Below, piece by piece: positions 44,165-52,594 of a stretch of 64,000 nucleotides of DNA. A program made the position numbers and the translations under genes. The stretch spans positions 310,001 to 374,000 of the forward strand of contig NZ_FMYK01000002.1 of the NCBI RefSeq assembly GCF_900096915.1, given 5' to 3'. Every line of letters begins with the position of its first letter. Position 1 is the stretch's first letter. The DNA comes from Acinetobacter marinus. GTDB lineage: Bacteria; Pseudomonadota; Gammaproteobacteria; Pseudomonadales; Moraxellaceae. The notes under the pieces are model-generated. The model saw only the letters and a list, made by a program, of their open reading frames with translations. It ran no database searches and was not told the origin of the DNA.

Positions 44165-45625
44165 TTATGATGAACAGCTCACCATTACTTCAGGTTGATC
44201 ACTTGGTAATGGCGCAAGGTCTTCAGCTCGTTCAATCTCAGCTTGCTTTTCAAAAGGCTTGCTCAGCAAAGTAAATAAACGCTCAACTTCAGACAAATCA
44301 TCTTTTTCCGCCAGTTCAATCGCACGTTGCGCCATATGATTGCGCAAAATATAAATCGGATTATGTTGTTGCATGTCGATGTCTAAACTATCTTGATCGG
44401 CGTCTTTGCGAATCTCGTGATACATGCTCAGAAAGTCATCGAAGGCACGGGTATCAATACAGTCATCTCGAAGTGCGGTGTAGGCGTGATCCGTTAGACG
44501 GCGGAAACTGCTGGTGTAGTCCAACTGCTCAGCCTGTAATATCCGTAAAAATGCCATGCCACAATCAAAACAGCGTTCGTCATCTTGCGGTAAGCCCATT
44601 TTCTTCGCCAAACCTGAACGGTAATAAGTCAAAAATGCAGGTTCAAAATCTTCAAGACAAGTTGCCAAATCTGCTTTGAATTGCTCCTTATCGTGTGCGT
44701 TTGCAAGTTTTGTGTTTGCAAGCGGAATCAGATTGTTTAGCCATACCCAAAGATTCCAATGGGCGATACTCGGTTGATTTTGATAGGTATAACGCCCTTG
44801 ATTGTCGGAGTGATTGTTAATCCAATTTGGACGGAATCGCTCCATAAAACCATAGGGTCCAAAATCTAAAGTGGAGCCTGTAATATTGAGATTATCGGTA
44901 TTCATCACCCCATGCGCAAAGCCGACCAACTGCCAGCCTGCGATCATATAAGCATTGCGATCAATCACTTGTTTTGCCATAGCGAGTATAGGCGATTCAG
45001 CGTTTAAGCAATCTGGGTAATAATTTTCCAAGCAGTGTTGCGCAAATTCTTGCAATAAATCAGGTTGATATTGATTAATCCATTCAAAATGCCCAAGACG
45101 GATATGACTATCTGCTGTGCGTAGCAAAATCGCCGAAGGCTCAAGTCGCTCACGACGAATTTGTAATTCATGGGAATAAATAAACCCAACAGCATTGCTA
45201 CTTGGCACATGCAGATGATGTAGCGCATGACCTGCAAGATATTCTCGAATCACCGAACGCAGTACAGCTCGACCATCACCCATACGAGAGTAGGGCGTAA
45301 GCCCAATACCTTTGAGATGTAAATCCGTTAATTTTTGCTGTTGATCGAAGACTTGTCCGATCAACAGTCCACGACCATCGCCAAGCTGTCCTGCCCATTG
45401 TCCAAATTGATGTCCTGCATAGACCATTGCCAGCGGATCGGCTTCTTGAGGTAAATTGCTGCCATTAATGATATTGATCCAATCGGCTTGTTCCGCATCG
45501 CTCCACTGCAATTGCTTCGCCAACTCGGTATTAAAATGCCCTGCCATCGGTGTCGGTAAACTTTTTACCGCTTGTTTATGAAATAGTTTTGGGCTGAGCG
45601 TGGCATAACGATTGTCAAAATGCAT
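44165..45625 (-). CDS. selO: protein adenylyltransferase SelO
   Basis: A pseudokinase-fold enzyme that transfers AMP to Ser, Thr or Tyr of proteins, linked to the oxidative-stress response. The 486 residues fit the family. 'YAGHQFGQWAGQLGDGRG' is the signature, followed by 'LHLKGIGLTPYSRMGDGRAVLRS' and 'GVMNTDNLNITGSTLDFGPYGFM', which carries the metal-binding Asn/Asp. The C-terminus ends CSS with Cys third from the end, the position of selenocysteine in animal SelO. AAGGA precedes the ATG by about 7 nt. Confidence 0.95.
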   Translation of the reverse strand: MHFDNRYATLSPKLFHKQAVKSLPTPMAGHFNTELAKQLQWSDAEQADWINIINGSNLPQEADPLAMVYAGHQFGQWAGQLGDGRGLLIGQVFDQQQKLTDLHLKGIGLTPYSRMGDGRAVLRSVIREYLAGHALHHLHVPSSNAVGFIYSHELQIRRERLEPSAILLRTADSHIRLGHFEWINQYQPDLLQEFAQHCLENYYPDCLNAESPILAMAKQVIDRNAYMIAGWQLVGFAHGVMNTDNLNITGSTLDFGPYGFMERFRPNWINNHSDNQGRYTYQNQPSIAHWNLWVWLNNLIPLANTKLANAHDKEQFKADLATCLEDFEPAFLTYYRSGLAKKMGLPQDDERCFDCGMAFLRILQAEQLDYTSSFRRLTDHAYTALRDDCIDTRAFDDFLSMYHEIRKDADQDSLDIDMQQHNPIYILRNHMAQRAIELAEKDDLSEVERLFTLLSKPFEKQAEIERAEDLAPLPSDQPEVMVSCSS

Positions 45626-45749
45626 GGAGATTTCCTTGAATGAACAGAATCACTATAACAATTTTTCAGCGGGTGAGTGGTTTGAAAGTTTTACATCATG
45701 TCATTTCACAGTCTGCAGTACATAAAAGCAGCATATAAAAGCAGTGCAT

Positions 45750-45772
45750 AAAAAAAGCCTTCCGAAGAAAGC
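45750..45772 (-). terminator. intrinsic terminator of desaturase gene
   Basis: A 6-bp stem with TTCG tetraloop (45757-45762/45767-45772) and a run of T's on the minus strand, 33 nt past the stop. Confidence 0.75.
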
Positions 45773-45804
45773 AATTTTTTAAAATTTATGGATGACGTCA
45801 CAGC

Positions 45805-46974
45805 TTAGATGCGTTTCGCCTCTTTGCGCAGCGAACGAAGCATTTGCTCAACACGTTCACTTTGCTCAATCAAGTTCTTTTCAACAGCGTGGAATTCGTG
45901 CTTGAGTTTGACATCCATTTGATGAATGCGCTCCGCTACCGCTGCTTTTTTGGCGTGCAACTCTTGCTCTTTGAGTTTTGCCCATTCATTCAGCGTGTGG
46001 GTAAAGGTCTCGTATTCATCAGCAATTTTGAGTTTCATTTGTGCAATATCTTCATTGACATCATGTCCGAAGATTGCCAAGTTTTTCTCTGCATATTTAA
46101 ACTTCATCGAGAGTTCAGCACGCTTGATATTAAAGCTCGGAATACGACGCAGATTCTTGGTCAGTCCGACTGTCGAAAGTGACCAAATCAACCATTTTGT
46201 TGGGTCGTATTGCCACCATTTCACCCCGTTACGATAGTCGTATTGGAAGATGTGGTGGTAGTTGTGATAGCCTTCGCCCCACGTGAAAATCGCCAACCAG
46301 AAGTTATCACGGGCGGTATTTTCATCGGTATATGGACGTTTGCCCCACATATGGCACAGTGAGTTAATGAAGAAAGTCACGTGATGGCTTGCGATCAAAC
46401 GCAATAGTCCGCCAAGCAACATCACACCCCAGAAGTCACCGACAGCCCAGCCCACCAAAGCAGGAATACCTAGGTTGGTCGCCAGTACGAGCGGAATATA
46501 GTAGTTGTGCTGGAACATCACCAACTTGTCGTTCAGTAAGTCGGGGACGTTTTTATAATCGGTTTGGCTACTTGGATAATCACGCAGCATCCAGCCGATA
46601 TGCGAATACCAGAAGCCTTTCTTGGCTGAATATGGATCAAGTTCAACATCATCAACATGACGATGATGGACACGATGTCCTGATGCCCAGTACAAAATGC
46701 TGTTTTGAATCGCAAACGTCCCTGCGATCATCAATGCAATGCGCACAGGCAATGACGCTTCATAGGTACGATGCGCCCAAAGACGATGATAGCCTGCGGT
46801 AATGCCGAGACTACTCATGGCTAAGAGCAACACAAAACTCACCCAAGCCGCAATCGAAAAATCATGGCTGTAGGCATACCATGGAATCAAAATCAGTGCA
46901 GCGATCGGCGTGCCGAGTAATACAATTGCACCAGGCCAATTAATCGGTGCTTTGCTTTGTACATCAGATGACAT
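45805..46974 (-). CDS. acyl-CoA delta-9 desaturase
   Basis: A di-iron membrane desaturase that introduces a cis double bond into saturated acyl chains. The three His boxes are HRLWAH, HRVHH and EGYHNYHH, with four hydrophobic segments in the usual places. The enzyme core ends near residue 290; the remaining 100 residues are a long, charged, coiled-coil-like helix (KLKIADEYETF... EWAKLKEQELHAKKAAVAERIHQ) that standard bacterial desaturases lack. The ATG follows TGGAG. Two adjacent ATCTACATGA direct repeats lie 165-190 nt upstream. Confidence 0.93.
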   Translation of the reverse strand: MSSDVQSKAPINWPGAIVLLGTPIAALILIPWYAYSHDFSIAAWVSFVLLLAMSSLGITAGYHRLWAHRTYEASLPVRIALMIAGTFAIQNSILYWASGHRVHHRHVDDVELDPYSAKKGFWYSHIGWMLRDYPSSQTDYKNVPDLLNDKLVMFQHNYYIPLVLATNLGIPALVGWAVGDFWGVMLLGGLLRLIASHHVTFFINSLCHMWGKRPYTDENTARDNFWLAIFTWGEGYHNYHHIFQYDYRNGVKWWQYDPTKWLIWSLSTVGLTKNLRRIPSFNIKRAELSMKFKYAEKNLAIFGHDVNEDIAQMKLKIADEYETFTHTLNEWAKLKEQELHAKKAAVAERIHQMDVKLKHEFHAVEKNLIEQSERVEQMLRSLRKEAKRI

Positions 46975-47266
46975 AAATTTGGTTTCTCCATTTCAACCAA
47001 ACAAGTAAGCGTATCTCAAAGCGCGAGTTAAACTCCAAATTGATCACAAAACGCACAGATCATCTGCTTTGAGCAAGGCTCATCTTAACATAGCAATACA
47101 ACTGTACACGAATTAATTCTCGGCTTTTCTGTCAAAAAATCTACATGAAATCTACATGATTTCGGTATATGCTGTATTTCATTGTGTTTTTTAGAATTGT
47201 GAACTGGTTTGCAGATCGTGACTGTGCAGTTTCATGGGTTGATATAGCGAAAAAGGGGAGCGAAAG

Positions 47267-47794
47267 ATGTCTGTGGTATTCATTAAATTATCTCATTCAA
47301 CGTGTGTATTTCTTGCCATAACGATCCTTTCCTCCACATTGTTGGCATGTCAGTCCAGTCCACCAACGACGTCATCTCAGCAAAGCAATGTAAAAACAGG
47401 ATATACCAAGATCGAAGTGACTCGACGTAGCGCACCCGTAATCAAGAGTAAAGATGGCGTACAAGATATTCCGTGGACGATCACCCAAGTCAAATACAAA
47501 AAAGCCTTGTTCTTTAATCAAATGCCGAGCTTGACCTTGCAATCGGCAAGTCAGCGCATCACGGGAAGCACAGGGTGTAACAGTATTTATGGGCAATACA
47601 ACATCAATGTCAGCGCCAAGACCTTGACCTTAGATGGCAATGCAGGACATCAAACCTGTAACAATGCCTTAGCGCAAGAAGCGGATTTGATGGATGCGCT
47701 GAAACGTGTATCGAGTTTTGAGCTACAAGGCAAATCGACCATCAAATTTTATGATGCCAATCGTCAACTGCTGATCCAAGCAGAACAGCGCTAA
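47267..47794 (+). CDS. META-domain lipoprotein
   Basis: A 175-residue lipoprotein with lipobox LLAC (Cys28) and a META/HslJ-like domain (about 65-170), recognised by 'WTITQVK', 'ITGSTGCNSIYGQYNI', 'MDALKRVSSFELQGKSTIKFYD'. META-domain proteins are outer-membrane or secreted factors sometimes tied to heat-shock or novobiocin tolerance; no precise role is known. A GGGGAG Shine-Dalgarno lies about 7 nt before the ATG. It is divergent from the desaturase gene. Confidence 0.82.
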   Translation: MSVVFIKLSHSTCVFLAITILSSTLLACQSSPPTTSSQQSNVKTGYTKIEVTRRSAPVIKSKDGVQDIPWTITQVKYKKALFFNQMPSLTLQSASQRITGSTGCNSIYGQYNINVSAKTLTLDGNAGHQTCNNALAQEADLMDALKRVSSFELQGKSTIKFYDANRQLLIQAEQR

Positions 47795-47821
47795 ATCTGA
47801 ACCAAACACTTTTTAGCAAGC

Positions 47822-48535
47822 TCAAAGTTGTTCTAACATCGACTTTGGCAGATCAGTGATCAAGCCATCAATGCCAAAATCACGCAAGGTTTTGGCACGC
47901 TCCACATCATTAACCGTCCAGACACTGGTTTTGAGCCCTGCTTGATGACTGAGATCAATCAATTCTTGCGTGGCAAGGATATCTTTCCAACCGATGCGAT
48001 CACAGCCAAAATTCACCGCAGTTTCAATTGCATGTGCACCAAAGGGAAACTCCACCAAAAAGCCACGCTGAAATTCTGATTGGCGTTGTTGTAATGCCGT
48101 CAGGATTTTTACATCAAAGCTGGTAATCGTCACGTGATGTGCATCATTTGCCAAAGCCGTTTCTAAATATTCAACCAATTCATCGGCTTGATCTTGGGTA
48201 TCGACTGCTTTGGCTTCGACTTCGATATGATCAAAGTCATGACAAATTTGCATCACTTGAGAGAGTAATGGTAAGGCTTCAGGCTGATGCCAATCAGGCA
48301 TCGTATGGGCAAGGTTTAATGATTGAATATCCGCATTTGAGGCATTGGCAAGGGTTAAATCGACCCCAGTCGTTCTGAGAAAGTGATCATCATGGATAAT
48401 CACCAATTCCTGTTGCTTGGATAGGCGCACATCAAACTCCACAGCACGCACACCTAAATCTCGTAAATATTGAAAACCACCCAAGGTATTTTCTGGGGCT
48501 TCACCACGTGCGCCACGATGACCGATGATTTGCAT
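47822..48535 (-). CDS. glycerophosphodiester phosphodiesterase
   Basis: Hydrolyses glycerophosphodiesters to glycerol 3-phosphate and an alcohol. The 237-residue TIM barrel begins 'IIGHRGARGEAPENTLGGF', the family's active-site strand, followed by 'AVEFDVRLSKQQELVIIHDD' with metal-binding Glu/Asp and catalytic His, and ends 'WTVNDVERAKTLRDFGIDGLITDLP'. No signal peptide, so this is the cytosolic UgpQ-like type. It is convergent with the META lipoprotein gene. Confidence 0.93.
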   Translation of the reverse strand: MQIIGHRGARGEAPENTLGGFQYLRDLGVRAVEFDVRLSKQQELVIIHDDHFLRTTGVDLTLANASNADIQSLNLAHTMPDWHQPEALPLLSQVMQICHDFDHIEVEAKAVDTQDQADELVEYLETALANDAHHVTITSFDVKILTALQQRQSEFQRGFLVEFPFGAHAIETAVNFGCDRIGWKDILATQELIDLSHQAGLKTSVWTVNDVERAKTLRDFGIDGLITDLPKSMLEQL

Positions 48536-48893
48536 AGCACCTCAAGTTTTTAATCGCCGACAATATGCAGTTGATCTTAACATTTGCAAGATCGAATCAT
48601 AGTGTAAAAAAACTAGATTTACATGATATTGCTTTTATCTTAATGAAAAATATAAAAATAATTCGGAGTCGTACCGTTTTTAGTCATATGGGAAGATCAA
48701 CCTTCGGTTCGACCTACTTTTCTTTCGGGAAAAGTAGGCAAAACCATTTGTCAGCCACAAACTCGGTCAAATACCAAAATTGATTTCAATACCTTGAAAA
48801 ACGTAATTTTACCAAAGTTGTCCTGACCTCGAACAATGTGACTGACGTTTCTACGAGTCAGATGTTTTTTACTCATCATATGTTGAACTCAGG
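48536..48893. other. gene-free region containing repeat copy B
   Basis: About 360 bp between the phosphodiesterase and adenosyltransferase genes; more than half of it is the dispersed repeat. No coding sequence supported. Confidence 0.6.
48699..48878. repeat. dispersed intergenic repeat, copy B
   Basis: About 180 bp matching 27299-27505 in the same orientation. In this copy CCTACTTTT/AAAAGTAGG (48712-48737) forms an intact 9-bp hairpin with an 8-nt loop, which copy A has lost. It is not adjacent to any transposase. Confidence 0.85.
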
Positions 48894-49481
48894 TTAGATT
48901 AGATCGTTGATATTTTTTTGCCACAGTACCTCCGCACCACCTGACTGGTGCTGTAAAGTGCGTGATGCAACAAAAAACCAATCGGATAAACGATTGAGTA
49001 ATTGTAGCGCAGTGGGCTGAATATTCTGATCACGTTGAGACAAGCTAATCAGTTGACGCTCGGCACGGCGACATACTGCACGGGCTTGATGGGCATAGCT
49101 ACATGCCAATGTGCCACTCGGCAGGATAAAATCTTTGAGCATTGGCAAGTTCTCATTCATCTGATCAATGTCATTTTCCAAAAATTCAATGCATTTCTGC
49201 TGTAGCAATTGATAGTTGGGAATACAGACTTCACCACCCAGATCAAATAACCAATGCTGAATTAAGCTCAGCTTTTTGTCCCAATCTTGGATCGTATCTG
49301 TATCATCGAATGTACTATTTTGAATCTGTGCACGCAGTACGCCGACGACTGCATTTAATTCGTCAATGTCGCCTAAAGTCTGAATGCGTAGATCATCTTT
49401 GGCAGTGCGTGAGCCATCACCAAGTCCTGTGGTGCCTGCGTCACCAGTGCGGGTATAGATTTTACTGAGTCTGTGTCCCAT
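48894..49481 (-). CDS. ATP:cob(I)alamin adenosyltransferase, PduO type
   Basis: Adds the adenosyl group to cob(I)alamin, giving coenzyme B12. The 195-residue protein has the PduO/MMAB signature 'KIYTRTGDAGTTGLGDGSR' (ATP-binding N-terminus), 'GDIDELNAVVG' and the C-terminal 'RAVCRRAERQL...LNRLSDWFFVASR'. The ATG at 49481 (MGHRLSKIYTR) has GAGGA at about 8 nt; the frame is open 31 codons upstream, but that part overlaps a terminator. It follows btuB on the same strand beyond the terminator, pairing B12 uptake with activation. Confidence 0.94.
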   Translation of the reverse strand: MGHRLSKIYTRTGDAGTTGLGDGSRTAKDDLRIQTLGDIDELNAVVGVLRAQIQNSTFDDTDTIQDWDKKLSLIQHWLFDLGGEVCIPNYQLLQQKCIEFLENDIDQMNENLPMLKDFILPSGTLACSYAHQARAVCRRAERQLISLSQRDQNIQPTALQLLNRLSDWFFVASRTLQHQSGGAEVLWQKNINDLI

Positions 49482-49546
49482 GGTTGTTTTCCTCGATAGT
49501 ATCTTTTGCAATAGATGATAATGGACGGCATAAAGAAAGGAGAAAT

Positions 49547-49581
49547 AAAAAAATGGATAATGCTGGAGTATCATTATCCAT
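49547..49581 (-). terminator. intrinsic terminator of btuB
   Basis: A 10-bp stem (49553-49562/49572-49581), 9-nt loop, then seven T's on the minus strand, 68 nt past the btuB stop. Confidence 0.85.
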
Positions 49582-49648
49582 GTCAGTGATCTCCTGTTTA
49601 GGCTATAGTGATTATTATGTGCCTAAATCGAGCAAAGCCAGCGAATGC

Positions 49649-51484
49649 TTAGTAACGCACAGTTACACCCACATTGGCTTGACGTCCGCCATCAATATAC
49701 CAAGTATCGGTGCTTGAATAGACAGCTTTGTATTTCACATCACCAATGTTTTGGATATTGGTAAATAGTTTTAGATTTGGGTTCACATTCCAAAATGCAT
49801 TCAGGTCAACGGTGGCATAACCTGGCACTTTGATCGAGTTTTCAGTGGCTTGGGCTTTGGCATCTGAATGTGCGACAAGTGATGTGTTTACACCATAAGT
49901 ACCGTCATCATAACCCGCCGTGAGAGTGAGAGTTTGACGAGGGCGACGAATCAATTCCAATCCTGTTGACTCATCTTCTGTTTTGACATAGGCATATTCA
50001 GCAGATGCAAAAAGTTGATCATTTTTCCACTTTAGACCAAGTTCGCCGCCTGTCATATTGGCATCATCGATATTGACGTATTGCCAAGCATCATTGGTTC
50101 CAATTAGGTTTTCAACTTCGGTATAGTAAACCGACGCAAACACACTTAAGCCATAGTTGAATTGTTGGTCTAAACCGATTTCATAAGACACACTTTCTTC
50201 TGGGTCAAGATCTTGATTACCATAATAAGCAGCATAGAGTTGATATGCTGTCGGTGCTTTAAAAGCAGTGCCGATATTGGCATAGATGCTGGTTAAAGGG
50301 GCAATTTGAAAGCGTCCAGCGACTTGACCAACTGTATGCTGACCAAATTGATCGTCATCTTCGAGTCGAATCCCAGCTTGGGTGTGGACACGTTCGCCAT
50401 TGTATTGATGTTGAAGATAATAGCCCGTTGAACCAAGACTTTGTTCACCATCGAGATAGTCATAAGTCACATCAGTATCTTGCGTTGATACGCCCAATAA
50501 GACATTTTGTGTTGGGCTAAATGTCCAATTTAGATTGATATCACCTTCGTTGCGTTCACTATCATAGGCATAAGAGTAGGTTTCGATATAGGTCGCTTGA
50601 TCCTGATAATTTGAATAACGTGCGTTAATTTTTAATGCATCATTGATTTGATACTGACCAAGCCAGTTGACCAATTGATTTTTAAAGTCACGCTTTGCAG
50701 TATTTGTGCCTGCTGTAGAGTCCCAATATTGATTCACACCCTGATTTTCGCTAATCGACACACTGGTGTTGAAGTTGTCTTGCGTATAACCAACTTTTGC
50801 ACTATGTCCTTTTTGGTCATAGGCTGCTTTTTCGTTCTCATCTTGCGTATTTAAAACCTGCGAACCATCACTTTCTAGGCGTTGTCCACGGATTTGCGCA
50901 TAAAAGCCATTTTGAAATAAGTCAGCACCAAGAATGGCTTTGTAAGTATTGTTTTCACCATATAAACCCGTGAGGAAGGCACTGTTTCGGTCTGGCGTAT
51001 CTGTTAACAGTTGGATCACACCACCAATCGCATCCGAACCATACTGTACTGAAGCGGGTCCTTTTAAGATTTCAATTTGGCTGACATCAGACAAATCAAG
51101 CAATTCGGTATTATTTTTACCATTAATGCCTTCAGTTAAAGCTGCGCCGTCTTTTAGTACTAAGGTGTGATTCGAGTTGGTTCCGCGGGTGAAAATAGAT
51201 GTTGTTTGTCCAAGACCGCCAGATTGTACTGCGTTTAACGCTGCTTCTTGTTTCACAAGATCATTTAAATTCAGTGCAGGATTTTTTTGAATTTCATCTT
51301 GAGAAATCACGGTAATACGTGCAGGTACATCGCTTGCTTTAGTCGCAATTTTAGAAGCAGTCACCACGATTGGATCAAGCACAAGCACATCTTGACTATC
51401 GGTTTGGTCTGCAAAAGTCGCAGTACTGGCACAGGCAATGGCGATTGCACCGGCAAGCGGCGCAACAGGGAAGTTTTTAAACAT
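49649..51484 (-). CDS. btuB: TonB-dependent vitamin B12 receptor BtuB
   Basis: Outer-membrane 22-strand barrel that imports cobalamin using TonB energy. The 611 residues match the 614 of E. coli BtuB. A signal peptide (MFKNFPVAPLAGAIAIACASTATFA) is followed by the TonB box 'DPIVVTA', the plug domain ('IFTRGTNSNHTLVLKDGAAL', 'IEILKGPASVQYGSDAIGGVI') and the barrel ending in the aromatic-rich 'NVGVTVRY'. The ATG at 51484 has CTGGAG at 7 nt. The B12 assignment rests on the cobalamin riboswitch immediately upstream. Confidence 0.94.
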   Translation of the reverse strand: MFKNFPVAPLAGAIAIACASTATFADQTDSQDVLVLDPIVVTASKIATKASDVPARITVISQDEIQKNPALNLNDLVKQEAALNAVQSGGLGQTTSIFTRGTNSNHTLVLKDGAALTEGINGKNNTELLDLSDVSQIEILKGPASVQYGSDAIGGVIQLLTDTPDRNSAFLTGLYGENNTYKAILGADLFQNGFYAQIRGQRLESDGSQVLNTQDENEKAAYDQKGHSAKVGYTQDNFNTSVSISENQGVNQYWDSTAGTNTAKRDFKNQLVNWLGQYQINDALKINARYSNYQDQATYIETYSYAYDSERNEGDINLNWTFSPTQNVLLGVSTQDTDVTYDYLDGEQSLGSTGYYLQHQYNGERVHTQAGIRLEDDDQFGQHTVGQVAGRFQIAPLTSIYANIGTAFKAPTAYQLYAAYYGNQDLDPEESVSYEIGLDQQFNYGLSVFASVYYTEVENLIGTNDAWQYVNIDDANMTGGELGLKWKNDQLFASAEYAYVKTEDESTGLELIRRPRQTLTLTAGYDDGTYGVNTSLVAHSDAKAQATENSIKVPGYATVDLNAFWNVNPNLKLFTNIQNIGDVKYKAVYSSTDTWYIDGGRQANVGVTVRY

Positions 51485-51535
51485 ATCAAGCTCCAGACAT
51501 TCACCCCACGTGAATGATGGGTTATAGGCGGTAAC

Positions 51536-51740
51536 AAGCAGGTTTCCGGACTTCGATATATCAAAATGGCAATGCTTCATCACCTTGATTGCTATACACC
51601 TTCCCACAATATTGGCGTTTCGGCTGGATTGCAGTGGTGTCAGTCGCTCACTGTTGAGCTCAACTGAAAAATAGCAGTTTCATCGTTACCGTTGCGGGGG
51701 CAGTATTGGGCTTTCACCAATTTCCCTAGAACAAATGCCT
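51536..51740 (-). ncRNA. cobalamin riboswitch (AdoCbl/B12 class)
   Basis: Read on the minus strand: a 5' paired region with 'AAATTGGTGAAAGCCCAAT' and 'GCCCCCGCAACGGTAA' (about 51724-51687), the B12 box region at 51640-51596 with CCACTG ... GGGAAGGTGT and the central GCCGAAACGCC, and the 3' element 'GAAGTCCGGAAACCTGC' (about 51554-51538). These conserved blocks, in order and spacing, identify the aptamer. No T-run follows; the hairpin ATTCACGTGGGGTGAAT near the ribosome-binding site suggests control of btuB translation by B12. Confidence 0.95.
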
Positions 51741-51794
51741 TTAACTGAGTTAAAGAAAACATCGCAACTTGTTACAAATTGGTAACATTATAAA
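51739..51794. promoter_or_regulatory. two inverted repeats in the btuB-trpF divergent region
   Basis: CTTTAAC-TGA-GTTAAAG (51739-51755) is a perfect 7-3-7 inverted repeat, and TGTTAC-N6-GTAACA (51770-51787) a second one just before a TATAAA (51789-51794). They may be operators for either promoter; the regulator is unknown. Confidence 0.35.
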
Positions 51795-51928
51795 AGTTCA
51801 AGCCTGCTTTCTCAACAAATTTACCAAGAGAATTCATATTCAGAAAAACTCTTTGCGGATTTTGCATTACAATAGACCGTCAAAAATCAAGCCATCACTT
51901 TCAAATTATTCAAGATTACAGGTCAGCA

Positions 51929-52594
51929 ATGCGTATCAAACAACGTGTCCGAGCCAAGATTTGCGGACTGACAAGAGTCGAAGATGTACACAGCGCAGTT
52001 GATGCAGGCGTAGATGCCGTGGGTTTTGTATTCTATCCACCGAGCCCTCGTGCAGTGACGGCGAGCCAAGCGCAAAGTCTAGCGCAATATGTCCCTGCTT
52101 ATGTACAAATCGTGGGATTGTTTGTGAATGCCACGCTTGAAGAAGTGCAAACCGTGCTACAAAGTGTTGCGCTAGATGTTATTCAATTTCATGGTGATGA
52201 ATCGCCTACGGAATGTCAGCGGATCGCCAATAGGGTTGGACGGCGCTGGTACAAAGCCATCCAAGTCAAAGCTGATCTCGATGTGGTGGCAGAGATTGAA
52301 AAATATCATCAGGTCGGTGCCAGTGCAGTCTTGCTCGACGCATGGCATCCAGAGCTCAAAGGTGGTACAGGACAGGCATTTGACTGGACAAAATTTCCAA
52401 AGCTCGACATTCCTGTGATTTTGGCGGGCGGATTGAGCCCTGAGAATGTTGCCGATGCAATAAAAATGACCAAACCTTATGCCGTAGATGTCAGCGGTGG
52501 TGTAGAATCAGCCAAAGGCATCAAAGATCAACAACGCATTTTACAATTTATGCAAGGAGTCCAACGTGGATCAACACAATGTGAAGCAAAATAG
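51929..52594 (+). CDS. trpF: phosphoribosylanthranilate isomerase TrpF
   Basis: Third step of tryptophan synthesis, converting PRA to CdRP by an Amadori rearrangement. The 221-residue beta/alpha-barrel has the general-base Cys in 'AKICGLTR', the catalytic Asp in 'LLDAW' and phosphate-binding 'ILAGGLSPENV' and 'DVSGGVE'. The last 29 nt overlap trpB, so the two are translationally coupled. The divergent gene is riboswitch-controlled btuB. Confidence 0.96.
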   Translation: MRIKQRVRAKICGLTRVEDVHSAVDAGVDAVGFVFYPPSPRAVTASQAQSLAQYVPAYVQIVGLFVNATLEEVQTVLQSVALDVIQFHGDESPTECQRIANRVGRRWYKAIQVKADLDVVAEIEKYHQVGASAVLLDAWHPELKGGTGQAFDWTKFPKLDIPVILAGGLSPENVADAIKMTKPYAVDVSGGVESAKGIKDQQRILQFMQGVQRGSTQCEAK

